This document shows positions 36,765-45,613 of a stretch of 64,000 nt of DNA, in pieces. Every line of letters starts with the position of its first letter. The stretch's first letter is position 1. The notes below the pieces were generated by a model that saw nothing but the letters and a program-made list of their open reading frames with translations, was not told the DNA's origin and searched no databases. Origin of the DNA: an uncultured Nocardioides sp. (GTDB taxonomy: Bacteria > Actinomycetota > Actinomycetes > Propionibacteriales > Nocardioidaceae); assembly GCF_947488515.1 (NCBI RefSeq), contig NZ_CANKZF010000001.1, positions 868,001 through 932,000 of the forward strand, given 5' to 3'. The position numbers were made by a program, and so were the translations under genes.

Positions 36765-38060
36765 TCAGCCGTTGAGCTGGCTGTCCATCTGCTCGTCGGT
36801 CTTCGCTGCGAGCTCCTCCACGTCGCCGCCCTGGGCGATGGCGCTGAAGAGGTCCTCCAGGGCCCGTGAGCCCTCGACCGTGGCCCAGCCCGGAGCGGCC
36901 GGCGTGAGCTTGGCGTTGGACGCCGCGGCCACGGTGGCCTCGGCGTACTCGTCGTCACCGAGCAGCGAGGCGAGCGACGTGCGGGCAGGCGTGAGACCGG
37001 CCTCGGCCATCAGCGTCTGGTAGTCCTCGCTCAGCATGAGCTCGACCGCCTCCTGGGCGAGGTCCTGGTTGGCCGACTTGGCCGCGATGGCGATGTCGGA
37101 GCCGCCGAGCAGCACGGGTGCGGGCTCGCCGTCCGGTCCGGGCAGGGCGAAGACGCCGACCTGCTTGGCGTGGCCGTCGGGGCAGCCGGTCTCGGGGTCC
37201 TCCAGGAGCCCCTTCACCCAGCCGGGCGTCGACATCATGCCGACCTCGCCCGCGCAGAACGGGGTCCACGGGTCGGCCTCGTTGCCGTCCTTGGGCGCCC
37301 CCGACGACTCGGTGAAGAGCTGCTGGGCCATCTCCAGGCCCGCCACCGACTCGGGCGAGGACAGCGAGCCGGTCCACTCGCCACCGTCGTCGACGGCGAG
37401 GTCGCCGCCGGCGGACCACACGAAGGCCGCGCCGTTGCGCCAGTCCTGGCCGGGGAACCAGAAGCCGGAGAAGTTGGCCGGCTTGGGGTTGTCCTTCTTC
37501 AGCGTGGCGGCCGCCTCGACGAACTCGTCGAGCGTGGTGGGGACCTCGAGGCCGGACTTCTCGAAGAGGTCCTTGCGGTAGAAGATGTACTTCGAGCCGG
37601 CGTAGTACGGCACGGCGTACGTCTCGCCGTCCACCGTGGCACCCTCGACGAACCCGGGCAGCAGGTCGTCGCCGCCGAGGTCGTCGAGCTCGTCGGTCAG
37701 CGGCGAGAACGCGCCCGCCGAGGTGAACGTCGGCGCCTGGGTGTTGCCGATCTCCACGACGTCGGGGGTCTCGGACTCGCTGGAGAGCGCGGTGGTGAGC
37801 TTTTCGACGAGGCCGTCCCACTCCTGCTGCTCGATGGTCAGCGTGGACCCCGGGTTGTCGTCCTCGAAGGTCTTCTTCAACCAGTCACGGGCCTCCTGCG
37901 GAGTGTCCGTGCCGTTGAGCCAGACGCGGATGTCGGCCGACTCGGCGCCGCCGTCGTCGTCGGTGGACGAGCCGTCGTCATCGCTGCCGCACGCGGCGAG
38001 CGTCGTCAGCGCGAGCGCGGCGACCGCCACCCCGGTCAAGGACTTCCTGATGCGCACCAC
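36765..38060 (-). CDS. Sugar ABC transporter solute-binding lipoprotein
   Basis: 431 residues. A GTG pair at 38060/38057 follows AAGGA; basic start, hydrophobic stretch and lipobox LAAC (Cys24), then a Ser/Asp linker and the type-I extracellular sugar-binding fold (family 1): ADIRVWLNGTDTP, WDGLVEKLTTALSSESETPDVVEIGNTQAPTFTSAGAFSPLTD, AVPYYAGSKYIFYRKDLFEKSGL, GGDLAVDDGG. It captures the sugar outside the cell. First gene of the sugar operon after the ROK repressor. Ligand inferred from the GH3 neighbour. Confidence 0.93.
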   Translation of the reverse strand: MVRIRKSLTGVAVAALALTTLAACGSDDDGSSTDDDGGAESADIRVWLNGTDTPQEARDWLKKTFEDDNPGSTLTIEQQEWDGLVEKLTTALSSESETPDVVEIGNTQAPTFTSAGAFSPLTDELDDLGGDDLLPGFVEGATVDGETYAVPYYAGSKYIFYRKDLFEKSGLEVPTTLDEFVEAAATLKKDNPKPANFSGFWFPGQDWRNGAAFVWSAGGDLAVDDGGEWTGSLSSPESVAGLEMAQQLFTESSGAPKDGNEADPWTPFCAGEVGMMSTPGWVKGLLEDPETGCPDGHAKQVGVFALPGPDGEPAPVLLGGSDIAIAAKSANQDLAQEAVELMLSEDYQTLMAEAGLTPARTSLASLLGDDEYAEATVAAASNAKLTPAAPGWATVEGSRALEDLFSAIAQGGDVEELAAKTDEQMDSQLNG

Positions 38061-38113
38061 AGTGTTCCTTCCATCGATCTTCCAGTGGGTTCCCAAGTGG
38101 GGGCGAGGGGCGC

Positions 38114-39247
38114 TCACGAGACGCCCAGCTCCCCGGCGAGCACGAGCACGGCCGCTCCCACGACCACCACGTCCTCCCCGAGCTTGGAGGTGCGGACGGC
38201 CAGCCCTGTCGAGCTGATCGGCATCGTCCGCTCGCGGATGGTCCGGTCCGTCGCGTCCAGCAGCGGTCCGTCGAGCAACTCCGCGGGGCCGCTCAGCACG
38301 ATCTCGTGGAGGTTGAGCGCGGCGACGACCGGCGCCAGCACCTCGCCCAGCCGGGTGCCGACCTCGGCGAGCACGGCGGGGCCGTCCGCCCCGGGCTCGG
38401 CGACGCGACGTCGAAGGCGCGGAGCCGCGAGCAGCGTCTCGAGGCAGCCGGTGCGCGAGCACGCGCACCGCTCACCGTCGGGGTCGACCACGACGTGGCC
38501 GATCTCGCCCGCGGCGCCGAGGTGGCCGTGGAGCAGCGAGCCGCCGAGGACCAGGCCCGCGCCGACACCGGTGCCGACCCGCAGCACCATCAGACCGCCG
38601 TCGCCGGACTCGCCGAAGGTGTGCTCGCCGAGGACGGCGGTGTTGGCGTCGTTGGCGACGAACACCGGCACGTCCAGCGTCTCGGCGAGCCGGGCGGCGA
38701 GCGGGGTGTCGGTCCACGCGAGGTTGGGCGCGTCGACGACGGTGCCGTTGGCGTCGACGACACCGGGGCTGCCGACACCGACGCCCAGGACCGGGCGGTC
38801 CGTCATCGTCATCAGCTGGGAGGCCAGGGCCAGGACGAGCTCGACCGCCCGCTCTCCCTCCGCGCCGTCGACGTGCACCTCGTGCCGCGCCTGGACCGTG
38901 CCGGCGAGGTTGACGACCGCGCCGGACATGCGGTCGGTCTCGGAGAGGTCGAGGCCGATGATGTGGTGGGAGTCGGCGGCGAGGCCGACCAGCGTCGGCG
39001 GCTTGCCGACCCGCGACTCGGCGGGCGCGCCCAGCTCGGACACGAAGCCCTCGGCGAGCATCTCCCCCACCAGGTCGGACACCGTGACCCGGGTCAGGCC
39101 GCTCGAGCGCGCCAGGTCGGCGCGGCTCGCGGGTCCCTCGCGGAAGAGCTGCTGGAGCAGCAGCGAGCGGTGGTGGCGGCGGGCGTCCTCCTGGAGCAGC
39201 TTGCCCCGGGGACGGAGCGGGCGGCCGACCGGTGTGTGCGGTGTCAC
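38114..39247 (-). CDS. ROK-family transcriptional repressor (NagC/XylR type)
   Basis: 377 residues. N-terminal winged helix (SLLLQQLFREGPASRADLARSSGLTRVTVSDLVGEMLAEGFV, about residues 28-70), then the ROK sugar-binding domain (IIGLDLSETDRMSGAVV, VGVGSPGVVDANGTVV, GEIGHVVVDPDGERCACSRTGCLET). GTG 39247 has no ribosome site directly before it and a candidate -35 TTGACG at 39279-39284, so the mRNA may start very close. It is 53 bp upstream of the binding-protein gene and should repress the sugar operon until sugar is present. Confidence 0.9.
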   Translation of the reverse strand: MTPHTPVGRPLRPRGKLLQEDARRHHRSLLLQQLFREGPASRADLARSSGLTRVTVSDLVGEMLAEGFVSELGAPAESRVGKPPTLVGLAADSHHIIGLDLSETDRMSGAVVNLAGTVQARHEVHVDGAEGERAVELVLALASQLMTMTDRPVLGVGVGSPGVVDANGTVVDAPNLAWTDTPLAARLAETLDVPVFVANDANTAVLGEHTFGESGDGGLMVLRVGTGVGAGLVLGGSLLHGHLGAAGEIGHVVVDPDGERCACSRTGCLETLLAAPRLRRRVAEPGADGPAVLAEVGTRLGEVLAPVVAALNLHEIVLSGPAELLDGPLLDATDRTIRERTMPISSTGLAVRTSKLGEDVVVVGAAVLVLAGELGVS

Positions 39248-39324
39248 ATTAGTTAGTTCAGCGTACTTACATATCCGGCGTCAAGAGGTTCTTCCGTCGG
39301 GTCGGCGACTGGTCCAGTCCAGGT

Positions 39325-39540
39325 GCGGTGGCCCAGCCACCTTCCGACGGACGGGAATGTGGGTGGCGCACCGCTCGGGCGGGCGGGCATACGACACGCC
39401 CCCGGGCGGTGGCCCAGCCACCTTCCGACGGACGGGAATGTGGGTGGCGCACCGCTCCCCGGCGTGCCGTCGTACGACACGCCCCCGGGCGGTGGCCCAG
39501 CCACCGTCCGACGGACGGGAATGTGGGTGGCGCAACGCTT
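39325..39540. repeat. Three copies of the palindromic repeat, tandem (second locus)
   Basis: Copies at 39325-39376, 39406-39457 and 39489-39540, each GCGGTG ... CCAGCCACC ... CGGGAATGTGGGTGG ... CACCGC(TC). Outer arms GCGGTG/CACCGC and inner GCCAC/GTGG-type arms form imperfect hairpins. Copy-to-copy distance is 81 and 83 bp, with conserved spacer pieces (TACGACACGCCCCCGGG). Same family as the two copies at 4.5 kb. Lies in the gap between the ROK repressor start (39247) and the amidohydrolase stop (39555). Confidence 0.85.
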
Positions 39541-39554
39541 GGGCGGGCGGGACT

Positions 39555-40436
39555 TCAGCCGAGGCCGAGGAGGGCGGCCGAGCTGTCCCAGCACACGGCG
39601 CGCAGCCACTCCTCCCCCAGGCCCAGCCGGGCCAGCGCCTCCAGCTGGACGACGTAGGGGTAGGGGATGTTGGGGAAGTCGCTGCCGAGGTGGACCTTTC
39701 CCGCCAGACCGAGGTCGCGCAGCCGGGGCAGGAGGTCAGGCGGGTAGGCGCCGCCCATCTCCTCGAAGAACGGCGTGAACGCCATGGTCGTGTCGAGCGC
39801 CACCCGCTCGTGGGTCTCGGCCAGCGTCAGGAACTCGGCGTACTCCGGCGCCCCCGCGTGCGCGATGACCAGCCGCAGCCGCGGGTGGCGCGCCAGCAGC
39901 TCCGCCACCGGCGCGGGACCGGTGTGCTCGGTCGCCACGGGGCCACTGCCGGCGTGCAGCACCACGGGCGTCCCGGCATCCGCGACGACGCCCCACGCCT
40001 CGTCGAGCAGCGGGTCGGTGACGTCGAACGCGCCGACCTGCACGTGCACCTTCCAGACCTCGACCGGCTGGGACGAGGCGGCCGTGCGCGAGGCGACGTA
40101 CGCCGTCACGCCGGGCTCGGGGAAGAACGTGCCGCACACCGCGGCCTCGGGCACCCGCTCCGCGAACCCGGCCGCCCAGTCGTTGAGGAACTCGGCCATG
40201 CCGGGCTTGTGGGCGTAGGGCAGCGCGGTGAAGCGGCGTACGCCGTAGGAGCGGAGCACCTCGACGAGCGCGTCGCCCTCGTCGCGGTAGTGCAGCGGCC
40301 ACGGCCGGCCGATCAGCGGGCCGGCGGCGTCGAACTGCGCGCGGACCTTGGCCATCACCCGCGGCGGCAGGAAGTGGGTGTGCAGGTCGATCAGGCCCGG
40401 CAGGCCGAGGGCCTGCGCGAAGTCGACGGGAGTCAA
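39555..40436 (-). CDS. Amidohydrolase-family (amidohydrolase 2) protein
   Basis: 293-residue TIM-barrel amidohydrolase of the ACMSD/amidohydrolase-2 type. The metal site starts with IDLHTHFLPPR, followed by VVLHAGSGPVATEH and the C-terminal GSDFPNIPYPYVVQLEAL (Asp that binds the metal). Family members act as decarboxylases or hydrolases on small cyclic acids; substrate unknown. The only usable start is TTG 40436, 22 nt after the smpB stop, preceded by a weak TGAGGG. Behind it lies the repeat locus. Confidence 0.82.
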   Translation of the reverse strand: MTPVDFAQALGLPGLIDLHTHFLPPRVMAKVRAQFDAAGPLIGRPWPLHYRDEGDALVEVLRSYGVRRFTALPYAHKPGMAEFLNDWAAGFAERVPEAAVCGTFFPEPGVTAYVASRTAASSQPVEVWKVHVQVGAFDVTDPLLDEAWGVVADAGTPVVLHAGSGPVATEHTGPAPVAELLARHPRLRLVIAHAGAPEYAEFLTLAETHERVALDTTMAFTPFFEEMGGAYPPDLLPRLRDLGLAGKVHLGSDFPNIPYPYVVQLEALARLGLGEEWLRAVCWDSSAALLGLG

Positions 40437-40458
40437 GCCCGCGCCCTCAGTCCCGGCC

Positions 40459-40938
40459 TCAATCCCGGTGGCCCTTGAGCCGCCGCTGGACCGCCTCGAC
40501 CTTCTCCCGGTTGGCCGTCCGCTCGGCGAGCGTGTGGCGCTTGTCGTAGGACTTCTTGCCCTTGGCGAGGGCGATCTCGACCTTGGCGCGGCCGTCCTTG
40601 AAGTAGAGCGCGAGCGGCACGATCGTGTAGCCCTTGTCGGTGATCTTGCGCTCGATCTTGTCGATCTCGGACCGGTTGAGCAGCAGCTTGCGGCGGCGGC
40701 GGGCGGAGTGGTTGGTCCAGGTGCCCTGGCTGTACTCCGGGATGTGCACGCCCAGCAGCCACGCCTCGCCGTTGTCGATCTCGGCGAAGCCGTCGACGAG
40801 CGACGCGCGCCCCTGGCGCAGCGACTTCACCTCGGTCCCCATGAGGACGAGCCCGGCCTCCCAGGTGTCCTCGATGTGGTAGTCGTGGCGCGCCTTCTTG
40901 TTCTGCGCGACCATCTTCTGGCCCTGCTCCTTCGCCAT
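40459..40938 (-). CDS. smpB: SmpB, tmRNA-binding protein
   Basis: 159-residue SmpB. The N-terminal part has [39 protein letters not shown], the core [29 protein letters not shown], and the C-terminal tail with the basic helix ([33 protein letters not shown]). It binds the tRNA-like part of tmRNA and takes it to stalled ribosomes. ATG 40938. It belongs to the prfB-ftsE-ftsX-M23-smpB neighbourhood common in actinobacteria; ssrA is about 10 kb away. Confidence 0.97.
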   Translation of the reverse strand: MAKEQGQKMVAQNKKARHDYHIEDTWEAGLVLMGTEVKSLRQGRASLVDGFAEIDNGEAWLLGVHIPEYSQGTWTNHSARRRRKLLLNRSEIDKIERKITDKGYTIVPLALYFKDGRAKVEIALAKGKKSYDKRHTLAERTANREKVEAVQRRLKGHRD

Positions 40939-40980
40939 GGGTCCATTGTCCCAGAGCGTGTCCAATCCGTTCCGGTCGCC

Positions 40981-42255
40981 TCAGAGCCAGTTCATCGGGT
41001 CCACGGCCTCGCCGTTGGCCATGACGGTGAAGTGCAGGTGGCACCCGGTGGACCACCCGGTGCTGCCCTCGAAGCCGATGACCTGGCCCTCCTGGACCGT
41101 GTCGCCCACGCCGACGTTGTAGCCGCTGGCGTGGTTGTAGATCGTGGCGATGCCCTTGCCGCCGAGCACGCCGTGGTCGATCACCAGCCGGTTGCCGTAG
41201 ACGCCGCTGAAGTAGGACGACACGACCTTGCCGGGCGCCGCGGCGCGCAGCGGGGTGCCGCAGCCGCCGCCGAAGTCCACGCCGTCGTGCAGGCCCCAGT
41301 AGTGGTAGATCGGGTGGGTCCGGTAGCCGAACGGCGAGGTGACGTAGCCCTCGACCGGGTAGGCCAGCAGGCCCGGGCTCGGGGTGGCTGGGTTCGACCG
41401 GGCATGGGCACGCGCCTCCGCGCGCTGGCGACGCAGGGCGGCGAGGGCGCGCTTGCGCAGCATCTCCTCGATCTGCTGCTGCTCCTTCTCGAGCTTGCGC
41501 AGCTTGGAGAGGTCCTTCGAACGTGCCTCGCTGGCCCCCGCACGGGCGTCGCGGCGCTCGATCACGAGCGAGACGACGGAGTCCTTGGCCGCCTGCTCCT
41601 CGGCTTCGAGGGACTGCATCAGCACGAGGTGCTCGGCGGCAGCCTCGCGCTTGACGGCCACGGCGTCGCGGGCCTCGGCGACCTGGTCCTCGCGCACCTG
41701 GAGGAGCACCTCCGCGGCCTTGAGCTCGTCGTACTCGCGCGCCTCCTGGCCGATGACGACGTCACGGACGCCGTCGCGGCGGGTGAGCTCCTCGGTGGAG
41801 TCGGCGTCGAGGAGGGAGGAGAACGCGATCAGCTCGGGGTCGCCCTCGGCGTACATGTCGGTGACGGTGCGGGCGACCTTCTCGCGCTGGGCGTCGCGGT
41901 CGACCTCGCCCTGCGCGAGGGCGGCCTCGGCGGCGGCGAGCTCCGCCTCGGCCGCGACCAGCTCGGCCTGCATCTGCGCGTCGCGCTCGGCGGCGACCTC
42001 CACCTTGCCGCGCGCCGTGGCGAGCCGGGTCTTGGCGACACCGAGCTGCTCCTGGGCGGCTTGGAGGCGGGCTGCTGCCTTGCGCAGCTGGGCACTGGAC
42101 TCGTCGAGGTCCTGGTGGGCGCCCTTGAGCTCGCGCTCGACCTTGTTCTTCTTGTCCTTGAGGTCGTCGGCATGAGCAGCGGACACACCCAGCGCCATGA
42201 CGGCAACGAGAGCTGCAGCCACAGGGCGATGAGCGGCACGGGGGAAGGTACGCAC
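40981..42255 (-). CDS. Secreted M23 metallopeptidase with coiled coil (EnvC-like)
   Basis: 424 residues. Signal peptide (VAAALVAVMALGVSAAHA, cleavage near residue 29), then about 240 residues of Ala/Glu/Arg-rich coiled coil, and a C-terminal LytM/M23 domain of about 140 residues. M23 zinc-site motifs: HDGVDFGGGCGTP and, later, TGCHLHFTV. In the FtsEX block this coiled-coil/M23 protein is the likely peptidoglycan hydrolase or activator that FtsEX controls during division. GTG 42255, 87 bp after the ftsX stop. Confidence 0.92.
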   Translation of the reverse strand: MRTFPRAAHRPVAAALVAVMALGVSAAHADDLKDKKNKVERELKGAHQDLDESSAQLRKAAARLQAAQEQLGVAKTRLATARGKVEVAAERDAQMQAELVAAEAELAAAEAALAQGEVDRDAQREKVARTVTDMYAEGDPELIAFSSLLDADSTEELTRRDGVRDVVIGQEAREYDELKAAEVLLQVREDQVAEARDAVAVKREAAAEHLVLMQSLEAEEQAAKDSVVSLVIERRDARAGASEARSKDLSKLRKLEKEQQQIEEMLRKRALAALRRQRAEARAHARSNPATPSPGLLAYPVEGYVTSPFGYRTHPIYHYWGLHDGVDFGGGCGTPLRAAAPGKVVSSYFSGVYGNRLVIDHGVLGGKGIATIYNHASGYNVGVGDTVQEGQVIGFEGSTGWSTGCHLHFTVMANGEAVDPMNWL

Positions 42256-42268
42256 CGGGGAAGCCTTT

Positions 42269-42304
42269 GCGTCGGGGAAGCGGGGAAGGGTGTCCTCCCG
42301 ACGC
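42269..42304 (-). promoter_or_regulatory. Hairpin in the leader of the M23 gene
   Basis: GCGTCGGG/CCCGACGC, 8-bp stem with a 20-nt loop, in the 86-bp gap between ftsX and the M23 gene, ending 13 nt before the GTG start. It may modulate translation or end a portion of the ftsEX transcript. Weak on its own. Confidence 0.35.
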
Positions 42305-42341
42305 CGGGCCGGTTGGACGCCTAGACGCTAACCTCCGGCGA

Positions 42342-43250
42342 TCAGACTTTGAGGTATTTGCGCGTCAACACGAGTGTCGGGAGCAAAGTCAGCAGCGGGC
42401 CGAGGATCGCGACGGCCCCGGCAGCCAGCCAGAACTCGTTCCAGCCGATCCATGGCACGAACCTCAGGTTCTGCTGGAGGTCGCCGATCGCGAAGCGCAG
42501 GAACGCCGCCAGCGCCCCGATGGCGAGGGCGACGCTGATCAGTGCGGTGACCAGCGCCTCGAGGAGGAACGGCAGCGCGATGTAGAGCGTGGAGGCGCCC
42601 ACCAGCCGCATGATGCCGATCTCCTTGCGGCGCGCGAAGGCGGCGAGGCGGATGGTGTTGGCGACCAGCAGCAGGGCCGCCAGCACCAGCAGCGCCGCCG
42701 TGCCCAGGGCGTACGTCCGCATCTTGGTGATGGTCGCGAGGATCGGTCCGACCTGCTCGCGCAGGTCCCGCACCCGCGAGACCCCGTCGAGGCCCTGGAC
42801 CGCGCTGCTGATGCCTTCGTACTGCTCCGGGTCCTCGAGCGTGATCCAGATCGTCTGCGGCATGTCCTCGGCCGTCAGCGCGGGGTTGTCGCCGGAGAAC
42901 AGCTCCTCGCCGTAGAGCTCCTTCGCCTTCTCGAGCGCCACCTCACCGGACTCGAAGCGATAGCTCGACACCTCCGGGTTGGCCTCGACCACGGCCTCGA
43001 TCTCGGTCTTCTGCGCCTCGGTCACCGGGTTGGGGCAGACCGGGTTGGAGTCGTTGAGCCGGCACAGGTAGACCGTGATCTGGAGCTGGTTGCCGAAGTG
43101 CTCGGCCGCCCGGGTCGCCTGCTGCTGGAACAGCAGGCCGATGCCCACCAGTGTCAGCGAGACGACCAGGGTGAGGATCACCGCCAGGTGCATCGTCAGG
43201 TTGCGTCGCAGGCCCTGGCCGAGCTCGGAGTAGACGTAGCGGAGCTGCAT
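42342..43250 (-). CDS. ftsX: FtsX, cell-division ABC-like permease
   Basis: 302 residues with four transmembrane helices: one after the short N-tail (MQLRYVYSELGQGLRRNLTMHLAVILTLVVSLTLVGIGLLF) and three at the C-terminus, separated by a large extracellular loop that contacts the hydrolase partner. ATG 43250. With FtsE it does not transport a substrate but signals across the membrane to a wall hydrolase during division. It sits 58 bp from ftsE. Confidence 0.96.
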   Translation of the reverse strand: MQLRYVYSELGQGLRRNLTMHLAVILTLVVSLTLVGIGLLFQQQATRAAEHFGNQLQITVYLCRLNDSNPVCPNPVTEAQKTEIEAVVEANPEVSSYRFESGEVALEKAKELYGEELFSGDNPALTAEDMPQTIWITLEDPEQYEGISSAVQGLDGVSRVRDLREQVGPILATITKMRTYALGTAALLVLAALLLVANTIRLAAFARRKEIGIMRLVGASTLYIALPFLLEALVTALISVALAIGALAAFLRFAIGDLQQNLRFVPWIGWNEFWLAAGAVAILGPLLTLLPTLVLTRKYLKV

Positions 43251-43308
43251 GGAGTGGGGGTCTCGATTCGTTCGGGGAGGCGGATCGGGTCAGGGCCGGG
43301 GCCCGGCG

Positions 43309-43998
43309 TCAGTTCTGGTGGCCGTAGACGCCCTGCGCCTGGTCGCGCACGACGTGCCCGTTGTCGAGCTCGATGACGCGCTTGCGCATCTGGTCGACGA
43401 TGCCGGCGTCGTGGGTGGCCATCACGACGGTGGTGCCGGTGCGGTTGATCCGGTCGAGGAGCTTCATGATCCCGACCGAGGTCGTGGGGTCGAGGTTTCC
43501 GGTGGGCTCGTCGGCGATGAGGATCATCGGCCGGTTGACGAACGCACGCGCCACGGCGACGCGCTGCTGCTCGCCGCCGGACAGCTCGTCGGGCATCCGG
43601 TCGCCCTTGCCGCTCAGGCCCACCAGCTCGAGCGTCTCCGGGACGACGTCCTTGATCTCCTTGCGGGACTTGCCGATCACCTGGAGCGCGAAGGCGACGT
43701 TCTCGGTCACGGTCTTGTTGGGCAGGAGTCGGAAGTCCTGGAAGACGGTGCCGATGTCGCGGCGCAGCCGCGGCACCTTCCAGCCGGCGAGCCGGTTGAT
43801 CTCCTTGCCGGCGACGTAGACGCGACCGGTGGTCGGGCGGTACTCGCGGAGCACCAGGCGCAGGAAGGTCGACTTGCCCGAGCCCGAGGAGCCCACGAGG
43901 AAGACGAACTCCCCCTTCTCGACGTCGACCGACACGTTGTCGAGGGCGGGGTGGGGGTGGCCGGGATAGCTCTTGGTGACCTTCTCGAAGCGAATCAC
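43309..43998 (-). CDS. ftsE: FtsE, cell-division ATPase
   Basis: 229-residue ABC ATPase: Walker [10 protein letters not shown], signature [13 protein letters not shown], Walker B LIADEPTG, and the FtsE-type start [36 protein letters not shown] 43998. Partner of FtsX. In many actinobacteria it directly follows prfB; here a four-gene insert separates them. Confidence 0.97.
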   Translation of the reverse strand: MIRFEKVTKSYPGHPHPALDNVSVDVEKGEFVFLVGSSGSGKSTFLRLVLREYRPTTGRVYVAGKEINRLAGWKVPRLRRDIGTVFQDFRLLPNKTVTENVAFALQVIGKSRKEIKDVVPETLELVGLSGKGDRMPDELSGGEQQRVAVARAFVNRPMILIADEPTGNLDPTTSVGIMKLLDRINRTGTTVVMATHDAGIVDQMRKRVIELDNGHVVRDQAQGVYGHQN

Positions 43999-44046
43999 GG
44001 CGTCGAGGCTACGTGAGGGGTGGACGCGATCGACGAATCCGGGCGC

Positions 44047-45093
44047 CTAGCGGCCCTCGGGCACCTCGAAGTCCGTCGGGGCACGCTCGCCGGTGGCGGC
44101 GTCCCACCCCAGGACGCCGTCGTCGGCGGCAACGGCGTAGACGACCGCGCCGTCGGGCGACCAGGCGACCGCGCCGGGGGCATCCGTGTGGCCCTCGAGC
44201 TCCTTCGCGCGGCGGGCGTCGCGGATCGGGTCCCACAGCGTCACGGACGTCTCGTCGACCGACGTGAGCGCGACCGTCTCCCCCTCGGGTGCGAACGCGG
44301 CCTCATGGAGGCGCGTGCCCCGGAGCTCGGCGACAGGGGTCCAGGTCTCGGCGTCCCACACGAGGGGCTGGCCGTCGGCGCCGATGCCGAGGAGCAGGGA
44401 GCCGTCGGGACTCCACGCCACCGTGCCGCCCTCCCCGGAGGAGACCTCCAGCGTGTCGCCCTTGACGAGGTCGTGCACCTCGAGGGGGCCGTTGCCCGCG
44501 GTCGCGATCCGGTTGCCCTCGGGCGAGACCGCGATCCGGTGCACCTCACCGCTCGTGCGGAGGGAGGCCACCTCGTCGCCGTCGACCGACCACACCATCA
44601 GTCGCTCGTCGCCGTCGTCGTCGAGACCGGCCGCCGCGACCAGCTCGCCGTCGGGGCTGTAGGCCACGGCCGTGACGGGTGAGCCGTCGGCCACGTCGTC
44701 GTCCGCGAGCCCGGCGAGCTCGCTGACCGTCTCGCCCGAGTCGAGGTCCTCCAGGACGACCGTGCCGTCGTCGACCGTCGCCACGGTCGACCAGTCGGGT
44801 GCCACCGCGACCGACCCGCGGTCGGGGACGAGCTCGAGCGACCCGTCTGTGGCGTCCCATCGGCAGATGCCGTTCCAGCAGTCGGCCAGCACCTCGTCGC
44901 CGTCGGGGCTCACCGAGAGGTCGTCGGTGGCGACGCGCTCGTAGCCCGCGCTCCCCCCTGTGCCGCCCGTGGCGCCCGCCCCGGAGTCGGTGCCCGTGCC
45001 CGTCGTCGGCTCGTCCGACCGGTCGTCCGAGCAGCCGGCCACCGTGAGGGCGAGCAACGTCGCGGCAGCGGCGACGACGCGGCGGTCAGGCAC
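44047..45093 (-). CDS. WD40-like beta-propeller lipoprotein
   Basis: 348 residues. GTG 45093, basic start, hydrophobic stretch and lipobox LTVAGC (Cys21), a Thr/Gly-rich linker, then a seven-bladed WD40/YVTN-type propeller with repeats such as VAYSPDGELVAAAGLDDDGDERLMVWSVDG, IAVSPEGNRIATAGNGPLEVHDL, VAWSPDGSLLLGIGADGQPLVWDAETW and VAWSPDGAVVYAVAADDGVLGWDAATG. It is a surface protein that probably binds another protein. The last of the four genes inserted before ftsE; overlaps the DUF4919-like gene end by 8 nt. Confidence 0.82.
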   Translation of the reverse strand: MPDRRVVAAAATLLALTVAGCSDDRSDEPTTGTGTDSGAGATGGTGGSAGYERVATDDLSVSPDGDEVLADCWNGICRWDATDGSLELVPDRGSVAVAPDWSTVATVDDGTVVLEDLDSGETVSELAGLADDDVADGSPVTAVAYSPDGELVAAAGLDDDGDERLMVWSVDGDEVASLRTSGEVHRIAVSPEGNRIATAGNGPLEVHDLVKGDTLEVSSGEGGTVAWSPDGSLLLGIGADGQPLVWDAETWTPVAELRGTRLHEAAFAPEGETVALTSVDETSVTLWDPIRDARRAKELEGHTDAPGAVAWSPDGAVVYAVAADDGVLGWDAATGERAPTDFEVPEGR

Positions 45094-45613
45094 GGACCGC
45101 GGCACCGGGGACCCGGGTGACGTCGAAGTGGAGGGTGCGCCCGTCCTGGCACTCGATGCGGTCGACCCGCCGCGGCCCGTCGGCGAGCAGTCCCTGGCTG
45201 ACCGGCCGCGTGCCGAGACTGTCCACGACGTCGTACTCGTCACTGATGCGCAGCACGGACCACGGGCGGTCGGCGCTGCCGTCGCCGGTCGCGAGGATGC
45301 CGTCGAGGGCGGCGCGCGCCAGCCGGGCGTGGCGGGCAGCAGCGGCCTCGCGGCCGGTGCCCCTCAATGCGGTCGCCAGCATCGCGTGGGCGGCCGGGCT
45401 GAGCAGCGACCCGGGCATGCTCGCCTCGAGCGCGACGACAGCGTCGGCGTGGCGGCCCTCGCGCAGCAGGATCTCGGCCTGCCCGCGGACCCGCAGCTCC
45501 GGGTCGAACCCGGGGGCGGCGCGCACGGCGTCGCGCAGGGGCTCGAGCGTCTCGGCGCTCGGGTCGGCGAGGTGGGCGTCGACCAGGTCGGCGTACGTCG
45601 TCACGGGTGTCAT
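45086..45613 (-). CDS. DUF4919-like protein
   Basis: 175 residues, soluble. First ~95 residues are a helical (tetratricopeptide-like) region with LRDAVRAAPGFDPELRVRGQAEILLREGRHADAVVALEAS; the end has SVLRISDEYDVVDSLGTRPVSQGLL and CQDGRTLHFDV, as in DUF4919 proteins. The DUF4919 match is by eye. Lies between a T7SS-type metallopeptidase and a lipoprotein and overlaps both by a few nt, so translation is coupled. It is a reasonable candidate for an immunity or handling protein of the metallopeptidase, but that is inference. Confidence 0.6.
   Translation of the reverse strand: MTPVTTYADLVDAHLADPSAETLEPLRDAVRAAPGFDPELRVRGQAEILLREGRHADAVVALEASMPGSLLSPAAHAMLATALRGTGREAAAARHARLARAALDGILATGDGSADRPWSVLRISDEYDVVDSLGTRPVSQGLLADGPRRVDRIECQDGRTLHFDVTRVPGAAVRA

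Noticed and set aside
39325..39540. CRISPR array
   Set aside because: Only three units, each a palindrome, with partly conserved spacers and no cas genes.
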